Shown piece after piece: positions 15,926-24,828 of a DNA stretch of 64,000 bases. Made by a program: the position numbers and the translations under genes. The stretch lies in assembly GCF_023617245.1 (NCBI RefSeq), contig NZ_CP067396.1, positions 2,356,001 to 2,420,000 on the forward strand, written 5' to 3'. This DNA is from Lysobacter enzymogenes (GTDB lineage Bacteria; Pseudomonadota; Gammaproteobacteria; Xanthomonadales; Xanthomonadaceae). Position 1 is the stretch's first letter. Each line of letters opens with the position of its first letter. The notes under the pieces were generated by a model, which worked only from the letters and a program-made list of their open reading frames with translations, made no database searches and had not been told where the DNA came from.

Positions 15926-17302
15926 ATGTCCGCCAGCGCCCCCGCCAATCCCAAAGTCGGTTTCGTCAGCCTGGGCTGTCCCAAGGCCCTGGTCGACTCC
16001 GAACGCATCCTCACCCAACTGCGGGTCGAGGGCTACGACATCGTCCAGAGCTACGACGACGCCGACGTGGTGGTGGTCAACACCTGCGGCTTCATCGACT
16101 CGGCCGTGACCGAATCGCTGGACGCGATCGGCGAGGCGATCGCCGAGAACGGCAAGGTCATCGTCACCGGCTGCCTGGGCAAGCGTTCGGAACTGATCCG
16201 CGAAGCGCACCCGGACGTGTTGTCGATCAGCGGCCCGCAGGACTACGGCAGCGTGATGAGCGCGGTGCATTCGGCGCTGCCGCCCAGGCACGATCCGTTC
16301 GTCGATCTGGTCCCGCGCCGCGTCGCCGACAACGACATCGGGGTCAAGCTCACCCCGAAGCACTACGCGTACCTGAAGATTTCCGAAGGCTGCAATCACC
16401 GCTGCAGCTTCTGCATCATCCCGTCGATGCGCGGCGACTTGGTCTCGCGCCCGGTCGACGACGTGCTGCGCGAGGCCGAAAAACTGGCCATGGGCGGGGT
16501 CAAGGAACTGCTGGTGATCTCGCAGGACACCTCGGCCTACGGCGTGGACGTGAAGTACGCCGAGCGCCAGTGGCGCGGCAAGAGCTACCAGACCCGGATG
16601 AAGGCGCTGTGCGAGGGGCTCAGCGAACTCGGCATCTGGACGCGTCTGCACTATGTGTATCCGTATCCGCACGTCGACGAAATCATTGCGCTGATGGCGG
16701 AGAACGGCGCCAACGGCATGCCCAAGCTGCTGCCGTACCTGGACATCCCGTTCCAGCACGCCAGTCCGCGCGTGCTCAAGCTGATGAAGCGCCCGGGCGC
16801 GGTCGACAAGACCCTGGAGCGGATCCAGCGCTGGCGCTCGATCGCGCCGGACATCGCGATCCGCAGCACCTTCATCGTCGGTTTCCCCGGCGAGACCGAC
16901 GCCGAGTTCGAGGAACTGCTGGACTTCCTCGACGAAGCCCAGCTCGACCGCGTCGGCGCGTTCGCCTATTCGCCGGTCGACGGCGCCAAGGCCAACGACC
17001 TGCCCGACCCGGTGCCGGAAGAACTCAAGCAGGAGCGGCTGGCGCGGTTCATGGAGCGGCAGGCGGAGATTTCCGCGGCCAAGCTCGAAGCCAAGGTCGG
17101 AAGCGTGCAGCGTTGCCTGGTCGATGCGATCGACGGCGAATTGGCGATCGCGCGCTCGATGGCCGACGCGCCGGAGATCGACGGGCTGGTGCAGATCCAG
17201 AACGGCGAAAGCGCAGGCTTGCGCGTGGGCCAGTTCGTCGATGTCGAGATCATGGGCAGCGACGAGCACGACCTGTTCGGCGAGGCGGTCGAGAACGACT
17301 GA
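15926..17302 (+). CDS. rimO: Ribosomal protein S12 methylthiotransferase
   Basis: A 458-residue radical-SAM enzyme that methylthiolates the conserved Asp of ribosomal protein S12. The N-terminal domain carries the three cluster cysteines (Cys18 in LGCPKALVDSER, Cys54 in NTCGF, Cys83 in TGCLGK). The radical SAM motif is GCNHRCSFC (Cys156, 160, 163), and a C-terminal TRAM domain ends with VGQFVDVEIMGSDEHDL. Length and motifs match RimO rather than MiaB (SLGCPKALVDSE is RimO-typical). It stands alone, divergent from the pxp-linked genes, with a TATAAT-type promoter. Confidence 0.97.
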   Translation: MSASAPANPKVGFVSLGCPKALVDSERILTQLRVEGYDIVQSYDDADVVVVNTCGFIDSAVTESLDAIGEAIAENGKVIVTGCLGKRSELIREAHPDVLSISGPQDYGSVMSAVHSALPPRHDPFVDLVPRRVADNDIGVKLTPKHYAYLKISEGCNHRCSFCIIPSMRGDLVSRPVDDVLREAEKLAMGGVKELLVISQDTSAYGVDVKYAERQWRGKSYQTRMKALCEGLSELGIWTRLHYVYPYPHVDEIIALMAENGANGMPKLLPYLDIPFQHASPRVLKLMKRPGAVDKTLERIQRWRSIAPDIAIRSTFIVGFPGETDAEFEELLDFLDEAQLDRVGAFAYSPVDGAKANDLPDPVPEELKQERLARFMERQAEISAAKLEAKVGSVQRCLVDAIDGELAIARSMADAPEIDGLVQIQNGESAGLRVGQFVDVEIMGSDEHDLFGEAVEND

Positions 17303-17337
17303 GCGGCGATTGTCGCCGGCGGGCGCGCAAGGGCGGA

Positions 17338-17464
17338 GCGAAGAGCGTCGGGCCTGAAGGCCCTCCCACAAGAAGCGCTGCGGGTTTCGATGCTCGCCGC
17401 TTTTGTGGGAGGGCCTTCTTTTATCGGCGGGTCTTCTTTTGTGGGAAGGCCTTCAGGCCCGACG
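17338..17464. repeat. REP-type palindromes, GGGCCTGAAGGCCC family
   Basis: Three copies of the unit GTGGGAGGGCCTTCAGGCCCGACGC: one inverted (17345-17370), one truncated (17403-17424) and one complete (17438-17464). They lie between rimO and the convergent flavoprotein gene, where they may help end transcription or stabilise 3' ends. Confidence 0.8.
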
Positions 17465-17474
17465 CGTTCCGGCC

Positions 17475-17534
17475 AGCGCCTAAATCGCCGCCTATATCGC
17501 TGCCTAAATCGCCGCCTATATCGCCGCCTATATC
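17475..17534. repeat. 12-bp minisatellite, five units
   Basis: Five tandem units of GCCGCCTATATC (variants AGCGCCTAAATC and GCTGCCTAAATC). Because the period is 12, the frame of the minus-strand flavoprotein gene is kept and each unit brings a TAG in that frame. The gene stop at 17528-17530 is the first of five consecutive in-frame stops. Confidence 0.9.
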
Positions 17535-18712
17535 GCCAACCCGGCCGCATTGCCCGACGCCCAGGCCCACTGGAAGTTGTAGCCGCCCAGCCATCCGGTC
17601 ACGTCCAGCACTTCGCCGATGAAGTACAGCCCCGGCACGCGCTTGGACTGCATCGTGCTCGACGACACGCCGTCGGTATCGACCCCGCCCAGGGTCACCT
17701 CGGCGGTGCGGTAGCCCTCGGTGCCGCTCGCCACCAGCGGCCACGCCGACAGGGTCGCCGCCAGTTGCTTCAGCTCGGGCAAGTTGTATTGCTTGAGCGG
17801 CTTGTTGGCCAGCCAGTGCTCGCACAGGCGCTGGGCGAAGCGCTTGGGCAGGGTGTCGCCGAGCACGGTCTTGAGTTCGGCCGCCGCGCGCTCGCGCTGC
17901 TGCCGCTGCAGCCACTCCAGCGCGTCGCGGCCGGGCAGCAGGTCCAGGCGCAGGTCGTCGCCGGGTTGCCAGTACGAGGAAATCTGCAGGATCGACGGGC
18001 CGCTGACGCCGCGGTGGGTGATCAGCATCTGGTTGCTGAAGTCGCGGCCGTTGCAACTGGCGGTGACCGGCAGCGACAGGCCGCTGAGATCGGCCAGGCG
18101 CTCCTGGTGCTTGCCGCTGAGGGTCAGCGGCACCAGGCCCGCGCGGGTCGGCAGCACGTCGTGGCCGAAGCGCCGCGCGATTTCGTAGCCGAAGCCGCTC
18201 GCGCCCATGCTCGGGATCGACAGGCCGCCGCTGGCGACCGCCAGCGCCGGCGCGGCGAACGCGCCGCGCGCGGTGTGCGCGCGGAAGTCGCCGCCGTCTT
18301 CGTGGGCGATACGCTCGATCGAACAGTCGGTCTCGATGCGCACGCCCGCGGCCAGGCATTCGTCGACCAGCATCTTCACGATCAGCTTGGACGACACGTC
18401 GCAGAACAGCTGGCCGAGTTCTTTCTCGTGGTAGGCGATGCGGTGGCGCTCGACCATCGCGATGAAGTCCCACGGCGTGTAGCGCGCCAGCGCCGACTTG
18501 CAGAAGTGCGGGTTGGCCGACAGGTAATTCGCCGGCGCGGTGCCGGTGTTGGTGAAATTGCAGCGCCCGCCGCCGGACATCAGGATCTTCTTGCCGATCT
18601 TGTTGGCGTGCTCGATCACCAGCACGCGGCGGCCGCGGCGGCCGGCGGTCAGCGCGCACATCAGCCCGGCGGCGCCGGCGCCGACGACCAGCGCGTCGAA
18701 ACGCTCGGCCAC
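17528..18712 (-). CDS. HI0933/BaiN-type NAD(P)/FAD-dependent oxidoreductase
   Basis: A flavoprotein of the HI0933 family, about 394 residues. The Rossmann motif VVGAGAAGLMCALTAGRRG is near the start. The family motifs KILMSGGGRCNFTN, VASGGLSIPSMGASGFGYEIA, FSNQMLITHRGVSGPSILQI and the closing GLYFIGEVLDVTGWLGGYNF are all present. The GTG at 18712 gives an N terminus AERFDALVVGAG typical of the family; ATG 18736 in the same frame is an alternative that would overlap yaeQ. The reaction of most members is unknown. It follows yaeQ with almost no gap and is probably cotranscribed. The stop codon sits inside a 12-bp minisatellite. Confidence 0.92.
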   Translation of the reverse strand: MAERFDALVVGAGAAGLMCALTAGRRGRRVLVIEHANKIGKKILMSGGGRCNFTNTGTAPANYLSANPHFCKSALARYTPWDFIAMVERHRIAYHEKELGQLFCDVSSKLIVKMLVDECLAAGVRIETDCSIERIAHEDGGDFRAHTARGAFAAPALAVASGGLSIPSMGASGFGYEIARRFGHDVLPTRAGLVPLTLSGKHQERLADLSGLSLPVTASCNGRDFSNQMLITHRGVSGPSILQISSYWQPGDDLRLDLLPGRDALEWLQRQQRERAAAELKTVLGDTLPKRFAQRLCEHWLANKPLKQYNLPELKQLAATLSAWPLVASGTEGYRTAEVTLGGVDTDGVSSSTMQSKRVPGLYFIGEVLDVTGWLGGYNFQWAWASGNAAGLAI

Positions 18713-18713
18713 T

Positions 18714-19274
18714 TCAGGCCACCCGCACGCCCGCATCCAGGCGCCGGCGCGGGACCAGGCTCAGGCTGGCCTTGTCGGTGGTCAGCGTCACTTCGCCGTC
18801 CTGGATCTGGCAATCCAGGCGGAAGCTGCGCTCGACCATCGCCGCCATGGCCTCGACCGAGGTGCTGTCGATGTCGATCACGCTGAGGTTCTTCAGCCGC
18901 TGCAGCGCGTTGGCGTTCTTGTCCCACCAGATGTCGGCGGCGTTGCCGCCGTAGTTGACCACCACCACCTGGCGCGAGCGCCCGCAGGCCTTGCGGATGC
19001 GCGATTCGTCGGGCTGGCCGACGTCGATCCACAGCTCGATGTCGCCGGTGTAGTCGCGCAGCGCGATCTCCGGTTCCTCGCCTTCGGCGCTGAGGCCGGG
19101 GCCGAATTCCAGGCGTTCGTGCGCGTTCAGGGCGAACGCCAGCGTGCGCACCATCAGCCGCTGCTGGGTTTCGGACGGATGCTGGGCCAGGGTCAGGGCG
19201 TGGGCGGCGTAGTAGTGCCGGTCCATGTCGCTGATTTGCAGTTCGATCTTGACGATGGTGGCGTTGAGCGCCAT
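18714..19274 (-). CDS. yaeQ: YaeQ family protein
   Basis: A 186-residue protein matching YaeQ, a compact PD-(D/E)XK-fold protein described as a putative nuclease-like factor of unclear function. Key segments: MALNATIVKIELQISDMDRH, YYAAHALTLAQHPSETQQRL, DIELWIDVGQPDESRIRKA and VVVVNYGG. The start at ATG 19274 begins the family core; ten extra codons upstream are not conserved in style. A TAGAAT -10 element with a GCGCGC discriminator lies on the minus strand at 19303-19308, inside the end of the DUF418 gene, giving a leader of about 22 bases. Confidence 0.93.
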   Translation of the reverse strand: MALNATIVKIELQISDMDRHYYAAHALTLAQHPSETQQRLMVRTLAFALNAHERLEFGPGLSAEGEEPEIALRDYTGDIELWIDVGQPDESRIRKACGRSRQVVVVNYGGNAADIWWDKNANALQRLKNLSVIDIDSTSVEAMAAMVERSFRLDCQIQDGEVTLTTDKASLSLVPRRRLDAGVRVA

Positions 19275-19302
19275 GGGCGGGGCCTGCGGGAAAACAGCGC
19301 GC

Positions 19303-19308
19303 ATTCTA
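19303..19308 (-). promoter_or_regulatory. Probable -10 element of yaeQ
   Basis: TAGAAT followed by GCGCGC on the minus strand. The expected transcript start is near 19296, 22 bases ahead of the yaeQ ATG. It overlaps the stop of the DUF418 gene. Confidence 0.5.
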
Positions 19309-20559
19309 CCCGCGCGCCGGCTCCGGCGCGGCGGCGGCCGCTGCCGCGCGCCGCAGCGGCAAGGCGCGGCGGTAGGTCAGGCAGCGCCAGACCCATTCCA
19401 GCGGGCCGTAGCGGAAGCGCCGCAGCCACCAGTGGCTGAGCGCGGCCTGCGCGGCGAACACGGCGGCGAACGCGACCAGCACGCCGGCCAGCCCGTAGCG
19501 CGGTCCCAGTCCCGCGCCGATGCCGTAGAACAGCGCCAGGCCGAACGCGGTCTGGGCCAGGTAGTTGCTCAGCGCCATGCGTCCGACCGGCGCCAGCCAG
19601 CCCAGCCAGCGGCGCGCGCGCGGGTGCTGGAACAGCAGCACGAAGCCGGCCACGTAGCCCAGGCCGAGCGAGAGGTAGGCGAGATTGCGCAGCAGCCGGC
19701 TCAGCGCGCGCGCGGCGTCGCCGCGGATGCCCGGCAGCTCCGGGCCGAGGCCGCCGAAATCGCGGAACAGGAAATACACCGCCAGGATCAGGCCGGTCGG
19801 CAGGCTCCAGGCGAGCAGGCGGCGCCACGCGCGCAGGTGCTGCTGCGGCCGTTGCAGCCAGCCGGCGCGGCCGATCGCCATGCCCAGCAGCAGCCGGCCG
19901 AGGGTGAAGAACGGCAGGCTCCAGGCGGTGGCGTGCAGCCACAGGTCGTAGTCGCGGTTGCCGGCCAGCATGCTCGCCCACTGCGGCGATTCGAACGCGG
20001 CGCGTGCGGCCGCGGCGGCTTGCGCGGCGGGCGCGAACTGCGCGCTCCACGGCCGCATGAACGGCTGCAGCAGCGCGGTGGCGAACACCGCCACCAGCAC
20101 GCCGAGCATCGCCAGCGTCGCCGGCCGCCAGCGCGCCAGCGGCAGCAGCAACAGGCCGAGCACGGCGTAGTAGCGCAGGATGTCGCCGTACCAGAACGCC
20201 GCGTGCAGCAGGCCGAAGCCGAGCAGCAGGCACAGCCGCCAGGCGTAGCGGCGGCGCGCCTGGGCGCGGTCGGCGGCGCTGCCGCGGTCGGCGCGTTCCA
20301 ATTGCAGGGCGAAGCCGACCCCGAACAACAACGCGAACACGGTCATCGCCTTGGCGTCGAGCAGCGCGGCCAGGAGCATCTGCAGCCAGCGTTCGCCGCG
20401 GGCTTGCGTGCTCTCCTCGATCAGGGTGTAGAGGCTGAAGTCGCGCAGGTTCGACAGCAGCACGCCGGCCAGGGCGAAGCCGCGCAGGGCGTCGATCACG
20501 TCCAGGCGCTGTTCGGCGGGGAGGTCCGCGGTTGGGGCGTTGGCGATCGGCATCTGCAT
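19306..20559 (-). CDS. DUF418 domain membrane protein (YeiB-like)
   Basis: A multi-spanning inner-membrane protein of about 417 residues. It opens with the signature RLDVIDALRGFALAGVLLSN, found in YeiB/DUF418 proteins (heparan-alpha-glucosaminide acetyltransferase-like fold). It continues through a series of helices to the DUF418 C-terminal block with PVGRMALSNYLAQT and RRFRYGPLEWVWR. An Ala/Arg-rich tail ends the protein. ATG 20559 is chosen (MQMPIANAPTADLPAEQRLD); ATG 20553 is equally possible. It is divergent from the pseudouridine synthase gene, with only 73 bases between them. Function is unknown beyond probable acyl-group handling at the membrane. Confidence 0.88.
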   Translation of the reverse strand: MQMPIANAPTADLPAEQRLDVIDALRGFALAGVLLSNLRDFSLYTLIEESTQARGERWLQMLLAALLDAKAMTVFALLFGVGFALQLERADRGSAADRAQARRRYAWRLCLLLGFGLLHAAFWYGDILRYYAVLGLLLLPLARWRPATLAMLGVLVAVFATALLQPFMRPWSAQFAPAAQAAAAARAAFESPQWASMLAGNRDYDLWLHATAWSLPFFTLGRLLLGMAIGRAGWLQRPQQHLRAWRRLLAWSLPTGLILAVYFLFRDFGGLGPELPGIRGDAARALSRLLRNLAYLSLGLGYVAGFVLLFQHPRARRWLGWLAPVGRMALSNYLAQTAFGLALFYGIGAGLGPRYGLAGVLVAFAAVFAAQAALSHWWLRRFRYGPLEWVWRCLTYRRALPLRRAAAAAAAPEPARG

Positions 20560-20632
20560 CGTCGTCGTCTTCGTCGCTGGCGGGAGCGGTTCCGCCCCGG
20601 CGCCTGCGGGCGAAGTAAGCGATGATGGTCGC

Positions 20633-21577
20633 ATGCCGATTCCGCCGCCGGATGCGCCATTCGACCTAGGCTTGCCGCAGGCGTCCGCGCCGGACGCATC
20701 CGCGCCGCACGCGCTTGCGCCCAGCCGCCTGCAACTGCCGCCGGGCCCGTGGACGAACCTGCTCGACGGCGTGTGCGCGCGCTTCCCGGCGATCGGCCGA
20801 GAACGCTGGCGCGAGCGTTTCGCCCGCGGCCGCGTGCTCGATGCGCGCGACGGGCGGGCGCTGGACGCGGCGGAGCCTTACAAGGTCGGCCTGGAAATCC
20901 TGTATTTCCGCGAAGTCGAGCGCGAACCGCGGATTCCGTTCGAAGAACGCATCGTCCATGCCGACGAGCGTCTGTTGGTGGTCGACAAGCCGCATTTCCT
21001 GCCGGTCGCGCCGGCCGGCCGCTTCGTCGCCGAAACCCTGCTGGCGCGGCTGCAGCGCCGCTACCGCGAGCCGGATCTGGCGCCGCTGCACCGGCTCGAC
21101 GCGGCCACCGCCGGGCTGGTGCTGTTCTCGCGCGAGCGCGCCAGCCGCGGCGCTTACCAGGCGCCGTTCCGCGAACGCCGCATCGACAAGCGTTACCTTG
21201 CGCTGGCGCCGCCGTTGCCGGCGCTGGCGTTCCCGCTGCTGCGGCGCTCGCGGATCGAGCCGGGCGAGCCGTTCTTCCTGATGCGCGAGGCGGCGGGCGA
21301 GGCCAACAGCGAAACCACGGTCGAGGTGGTTTCCCGCGGGCCGCGGGCCTGGACCTACGCCCTGCATCCCGTCACCGGCCGCAAGCATCAACTGCGCGTG
21401 CACATGGCCGCGCTCGGCGCGCCGATCCTCGGCGACCGTTTTTATCTGTTGCAGGCGCGCAGCGAGGCGGACGACGAGGACTTTTCGCAGCCGCTCAAAC
21501 TGCTGGCGCAGTCGCTGCGCTTCGTCGATCCGCTGGACGGACGCGAACGCTGGTTCGAGAGCGGGCTGGCGTTGTAG
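20633..21577 (+). CDS. RluA-family RNA pseudouridine synthase
   Basis: A 314-residue pseudouridine synthase. The catalytic motif HRLDAATAGLVLFS contains Asp156, preceded by VVDKPHFLPVAP. Later PVTGRKHQLRVHMAALGAPI completes the RluA-family active site. An N-terminal Pro/Ala-rich extension of about 35 residues precedes the fold, and no S4 domain is evident. It isomerises uridine to pseudouridine in rRNA or tRNA; the exact target cannot be told. ATG 20633 has no ribosome site, and a GATGAT at 20621 is spaced for a leaderless transcript. Confidence 0.9.
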   Translation: MPIPPPDAPFDLGLPQASAPDASAPHALAPSRLQLPPGPWTNLLDGVCARFPAIGRERWRERFARGRVLDARDGRALDAAEPYKVGLEILYFREVEREPRIPFEERIVHADERLLVVDKPHFLPVAPAGRFVAETLLARLQRRYREPDLAPLHRLDAATAGLVLFSRERASRGAYQAPFRERRIDKRYLALAPPLPALAFPLLRRSRIEPGEPFFLMREAAGEANSETTVEVVSRGPRAWTYALHPVTGRKHQLRVHMAALGAPILGDRFYLLQARSEADDEDFSQPLKLLAQSLRFVDPLDGRERWFESGLAL

Positions 21578-21719
21578 GAGCGGTTGGGGCCGTTCGCCGG
21601 CGTGTTGCCGGGTTCGAAGTGGTTGCGGGTTCGCGGTCGCGGCTTGCGCCGCTCCTACAGTGGCCCTGCGGAACCTGCCGGGAGCCCTTGTAGGAGCGAC
21701 GCAAGTCGCGACCGCGAAG
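21576..21719. repeat. REP-type palindromes, GTAGGAGCG family
   Basis: Three copies or partial copies of a unit built on TGTAGGAGCGGCGCGAGCCG and its complement (21576-21600, 21625-21660 inverted, 21690-21720). They separate the pseudouridine synthase from the convergent amidotransferase. The same family recurs at 33140, 40756 and 57427. Confidence 0.75.
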
Positions 21720-21758
21720 CGTCCGCTGGCGTCGAAAGTTCCGTCGCCGCCGCGGCCC

Positions 21759-22514
21759 TCACACCCATTCGCGCGAGGGCAGGGTATAGCGCCTTTGCGG
21801 CCGGCCGATCAGGTCGAGGAAATTGTTGAACACCGCGTCGGCGCGTTGCTGCATGCCGGCGATGTGCTGCGCGGTCAGCGCGCGGATCGCCGTTTCGCTG
21901 GTGTCGTGGCCGAGTTCGGCCAGCTCCGCGCGATAGGCCGGATTGGCCAGCCAGCGCTCGATCAGCGGCACGTCCATCTCCAGGTGGAACTGGAAGCCGT
22001 AGGCGTTGTCGCCCCAGCGGAAGGCCTGTTGTTCGCAAGTCTGGGTGCGGGCCAGGTGGTGGGCGCCGTGCGGGATTTCGAAGCTGTAGCGATGCCACTG
22101 GAACACCGGCGCGCTGCCGGCCAGCGGCGCCAGCACCGGGTCGGTGCGGCCGGCGTCGGTGCTGTGCAGCGGGTACCAACCGATCTCGGGCACGTGATGC
22201 TTGCGCACCGGCGCGCCGAGCACGTGCGCGAGCAATTGCGCGCCGAGGCAGATGCCGAGCACCGGCTTGCCCTGTTCGAGCATGGCCTCGATCGCGCGCA
22301 GCTCGGTGGTCAGGTGCGGGCGCGCGGCGCGGTCCTCGACGTTCATCGGGCCGCCGAGCACGATCAGCCCGCGATAGCGCTCCAGATTGGGCGCGGCGCC
22401 GGGGTCGCGGTCGAAGTTGACGAAACGGATGCGGTGGCCGCGGCGGCGGATCAGCGGATCGAGCGTGCCGAGCGGTTCGGCGGCGACGTGTTGGAAGACC
22501 AGGATGCGGGACAT
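21759..22514 (-). CDS. Class I glutamine amidotransferase (GMP synthase-like)
   Basis: A 251-residue stand-alone glutamine amidotransferase. It starts MSRILVFQHVAAEPLGTLDP. The nucleophile elbow GICLGAQLLAH holds Cys89, and the triad is completed by His177 and Glu179 in GFQFHLEMD. LIVLGGPMNVED forms the oxyanion region. The family resembles gamma-glutamyl peptide hydrolases and GuaA-like amidotransferases without a synthetase domain, so it may transfer or hydrolyse gamma-glutamyl groups. It is a single gene bounded by REP-type repeats on both sides. Confidence 0.92.
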   Translation of the reverse strand: MSRILVFQHVAAEPLGTLDPLIRRRGHRIRFVNFDRDPGAAPNLERYRGLIVLGGPMNVEDRAARPHLTTELRAIEAMLEQGKPVLGICLGAQLLAHVLGAPVRKHHVPEIGWYPLHSTDAGRTDPVLAPLAGSAPVFQWHRYSFEIPHGAHHLARTQTCEQQAFRWGDNAYGFQFHLEMDVPLIERWLANPAYRAELAELGHDTSETAIRALTAQHIAGMQQRADAVFNNFLDLIGRPQRRYTLPSREWV

Positions 22515-22639
22515 GAGCGGCGTGGCGTCGGCTTACGCTTGCGACTATGCCAAAGCGCGCGCGGTTGTGGGGCGTCGCGGCTTATGAATTCTGGTTTTTT
22601 GCGTCGGGCGCTAGCGCGGTTTGCCCGCGCCGCTTCCCA

Positions 22640-22730
22640 CCGCCATCCCCGCGAACGCGGGGATCCAGGGCTTTTCGTGCGAGAACGCCCGAGGTCTTCG
22701 GATCCCCGCGTTCGCGGGGATGGCGTTTCC
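22640..22730. repeat. Paired palindromes, CCCCGCGAACGCGGGG family
   Basis: Two head-to-head copies: CCATCCCCGCGAACGCGGGG at about 22641-22660 and its complement at about 22700-22725, about 40 bases apart. They lie between the helicase and amidotransferase genes. The same family appears near 31253-31475 and 63447-63595. Confidence 0.8.
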
Positions 22731-22782
22731 GATGGATGCGCCGCGGGCGCTGGCTTGCGCCGCGCCCGCTGCGCGTCCTGCC

Positions 22783-24828
22783 TCAGCGCGGCCCGCGCGG
22801 CTTGAACGGCGGCTTGCGCGGACCGCCGCCGTGCGGCTTCGGCCCGCGCGGACCCGGGCCGCCCGGACGGCCGGCGCCGCGACCGCTGCGGCCGCCTTCG
22901 GCGTCGCCCGGCCCGGCGCGCTGGATGCGCAGCGGCTGCCCGGCCACGCGCACCTTCTTCAGGTGTTCCATCAACTCGCGCGGCATGCCTTCGGGCAGGT
23001 CGACCAGGGTGTAGTCGTCGCGGATGTCGATGCGGCCGATGTAGCGGCTTTCCAGATCGGCCTCGTTGGCGATGGCGCCGACGATGTTGCCCGGCTGCAC
23101 GCCGTGGCTGTGGCCGACCTCGATGCGGAAGGTCTCCATGCCGACCTCGCTCTCGCGCGGCGCGCGCTCGGGGCGCTCAGCGCGCTCGGCGCGCGGCGGA
23201 CGCGGCGCGGGCGCGTCGTCGTCGAAGAACGCCTCGGCGCGGTTGGCCGGCGGGCGCGCGGCGCCCGGCGGGGTGTACTGGCGGTCCTCGTGGCGGTGCG
23301 CGGGACGCTCTTCGCGCGGCGGTCGCGGGTCGCGGCGGGCTTCGTCGCGACGGTTGTCGTCGCGGAACTCGCGCCGGTGCGCGCCCGAGTTGGAGGCGTT
23401 GTCGCGCTCGATGAACTTGCGCGTGGCTTGGCCGCGATGCTCGCGCGGGCCGTCGCGCTCCTCGCGTGCGTACTTGGGCGCCGCCGGCGGCGGGGTCAGC
23501 AGCAGCGGGTTGTCGCCCTGCACCAGCTTGGCCAGCGCCGCGGCGATCTCCACCGCCGGCACGTTCTTCTCGCGCTCGTAGCGCTCGACCAGGTCGCGGA
23601 ACATGCCCAGCTCGTCGCCTTCCAGCGCCTCGGTGATGCGGCCGAGGAAGCGCGAGACGCGCTGCTCGTTGACCGTCTCCACGCTCGGCAGCTCCATCGG
23701 CTCGATCGGCTGGCGGGTGGCGCGCTCGATCGCGCGCAGCATGCCGCGCTCGCGCGGGGTCACGAACAAGATCGCTTCGCCCTTGCGCCCGGCGCGGCCG
23801 GTGCGGCCGATGCGGTGGACGTAGCTCTCGGTGTCGTAGGGAATGTCGTAGTTCAGCACGTGGCTGATGCGGTCCACGTCGAGGCCGCGCGCGGCCACGT
23901 CGGTGGCGACCAGCACGTCGATCTTGCCGTCCTTGAGGTTCGCGATGGTCTTCTCGCGCTGCGCCTGCTGCACGTCGCCGTTGATCGCCGCGGCCGAAAT
24001 GCCGCGCGCCAGCAGCTTCTCGGCCAGTTCCTCGGTGCCGAGCTTGGTGCGCGAGAACACGATCATCGCGTCGAAGGTCTCGGCTTCCAGGATCCGGGTC
24101 AGCGCGTCGAGCTTGTGCACGCCGCTGACCGACCAGTAACGCTGGCGGATGTTGGCCGAGGTGGTGGTGGTCGACTTGATCGCGATCTCGACCGGGTTCT
24201 TCAGGTAGGTCTGGGCGATGCGCTTGATCTGCGCCGGCATGGTCGCCGAGAACAGCGCCACCTGGCGCGATTCCGGGGTCTTCTTGAGGACGTTCTCGAC
24301 GTCGTCGATGAAGCCCATGCGCAGCATTTCGTCGGCTTCGTCGAGCACCAGGCAGCGCAGCTGCGACAGGTCCAGCGAGCCGCGTTCGAGATGGTCGATG
24401 ACGCGGCCGGGCGTGCCGACCACGACCTGCACGCCGCGCTTGAGCGCCTGCAGCTGCGGGTAGTAGCTCTGGCCGCCGTAGATCGGCAGCACGTGGAAGC
24501 CGGGCAGGTGGGTGGCGTACTTCTGGAACGCTTCGGCGACCTGGATCGCCAGTTCGCGCGTCGGCGCCAGCACCAGCGCCTGCGGCTTGGCCTGGGCCGG
24601 ATCGATGCTGGCCAGGATCGGCAGCGCGAACGCGGCGGTCTTGCCGGTGCCGGTCTGGGCCTGGCCGAGCACGTCGCGGCCTTCCAGCAGCGGCGGGATG
24701 GTGGCGGCCTGGATCGGCGAGGGCGATTCGTAGCCGACGTCGGCGAGCGCGCGCAGCAGCGGCTCGGACAGGGCGAGGTCGGTGAACTTGGGGGAGGAGG
24801 GCGCGTCGGTGGGGGTGTCGGCGCTCAT
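22783..24828 (-). CDS. deaD: DEAD-box RNA helicase (DeaD/CsdA type)
   Basis: A 681-residue ATP-dependent RNA helicase. In order: Q motif (FTDLALSEPLLRALADVGYE with IQ downstream), Walker A AQTGTGKT, PTRELAIQV, DEAD box in LVLDEADEMLRMGF, SATMP, then RGLDVDRI and YVHRIGRTGRAGRKG. After the core comes a long charged linker rich in Arg, Asp and Glu. A DbpA-type RNA-binding domain (about 560-640, VGMETFRIEVGHSHGVQPGN) and a Gly/Arg/Pro tail follow. This layout is that of DeaD/CsdA, which remodels structured RNA in ribosome assembly and cold growth. Transcription starts in a region with a short palindrome. Confidence 0.95.
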   Translation of the reverse strand: MSADTPTDAPSSPKFTDLALSEPLLRALADVGYESPSPIQAATIPPLLEGRDVLGQAQTGTGKTAAFALPILASIDPAQAKPQALVLAPTRELAIQVAEAFQKYATHLPGFHVLPIYGGQSYYPQLQALKRGVQVVVGTPGRVIDHLERGSLDLSQLRCLVLDEADEMLRMGFIDDVENVLKKTPESRQVALFSATMPAQIKRIAQTYLKNPVEIAIKSTTTTSANIRQRYWSVSGVHKLDALTRILEAETFDAMIVFSRTKLGTEELAEKLLARGISAAAINGDVQQAQREKTIANLKDGKIDVLVATDVAARGLDVDRISHVLNYDIPYDTESYVHRIGRTGRAGRKGEAILFVTPRERGMLRAIERATRQPIEPMELPSVETVNEQRVSRFLGRITEALEGDELGMFRDLVERYEREKNVPAVEIAAALAKLVQGDNPLLLTPPPAAPKYAREERDGPREHRGQATRKFIERDNASNSGAHRREFRDDNRRDEARRDPRPPREERPAHRHEDRQYTPPGAARPPANRAEAFFDDDAPAPRPPRAERAERPERAPRESEVGMETFRIEVGHSHGVQPGNIVGAIANEADLESRYIGRIDIRDDYTLVDLPEGMPRELMEHLKKVRVAGQPLRIQRAGPGDAEGGRSGRGAGRPGGPGPRGPKPHGGGPRKPPFKPRGPR

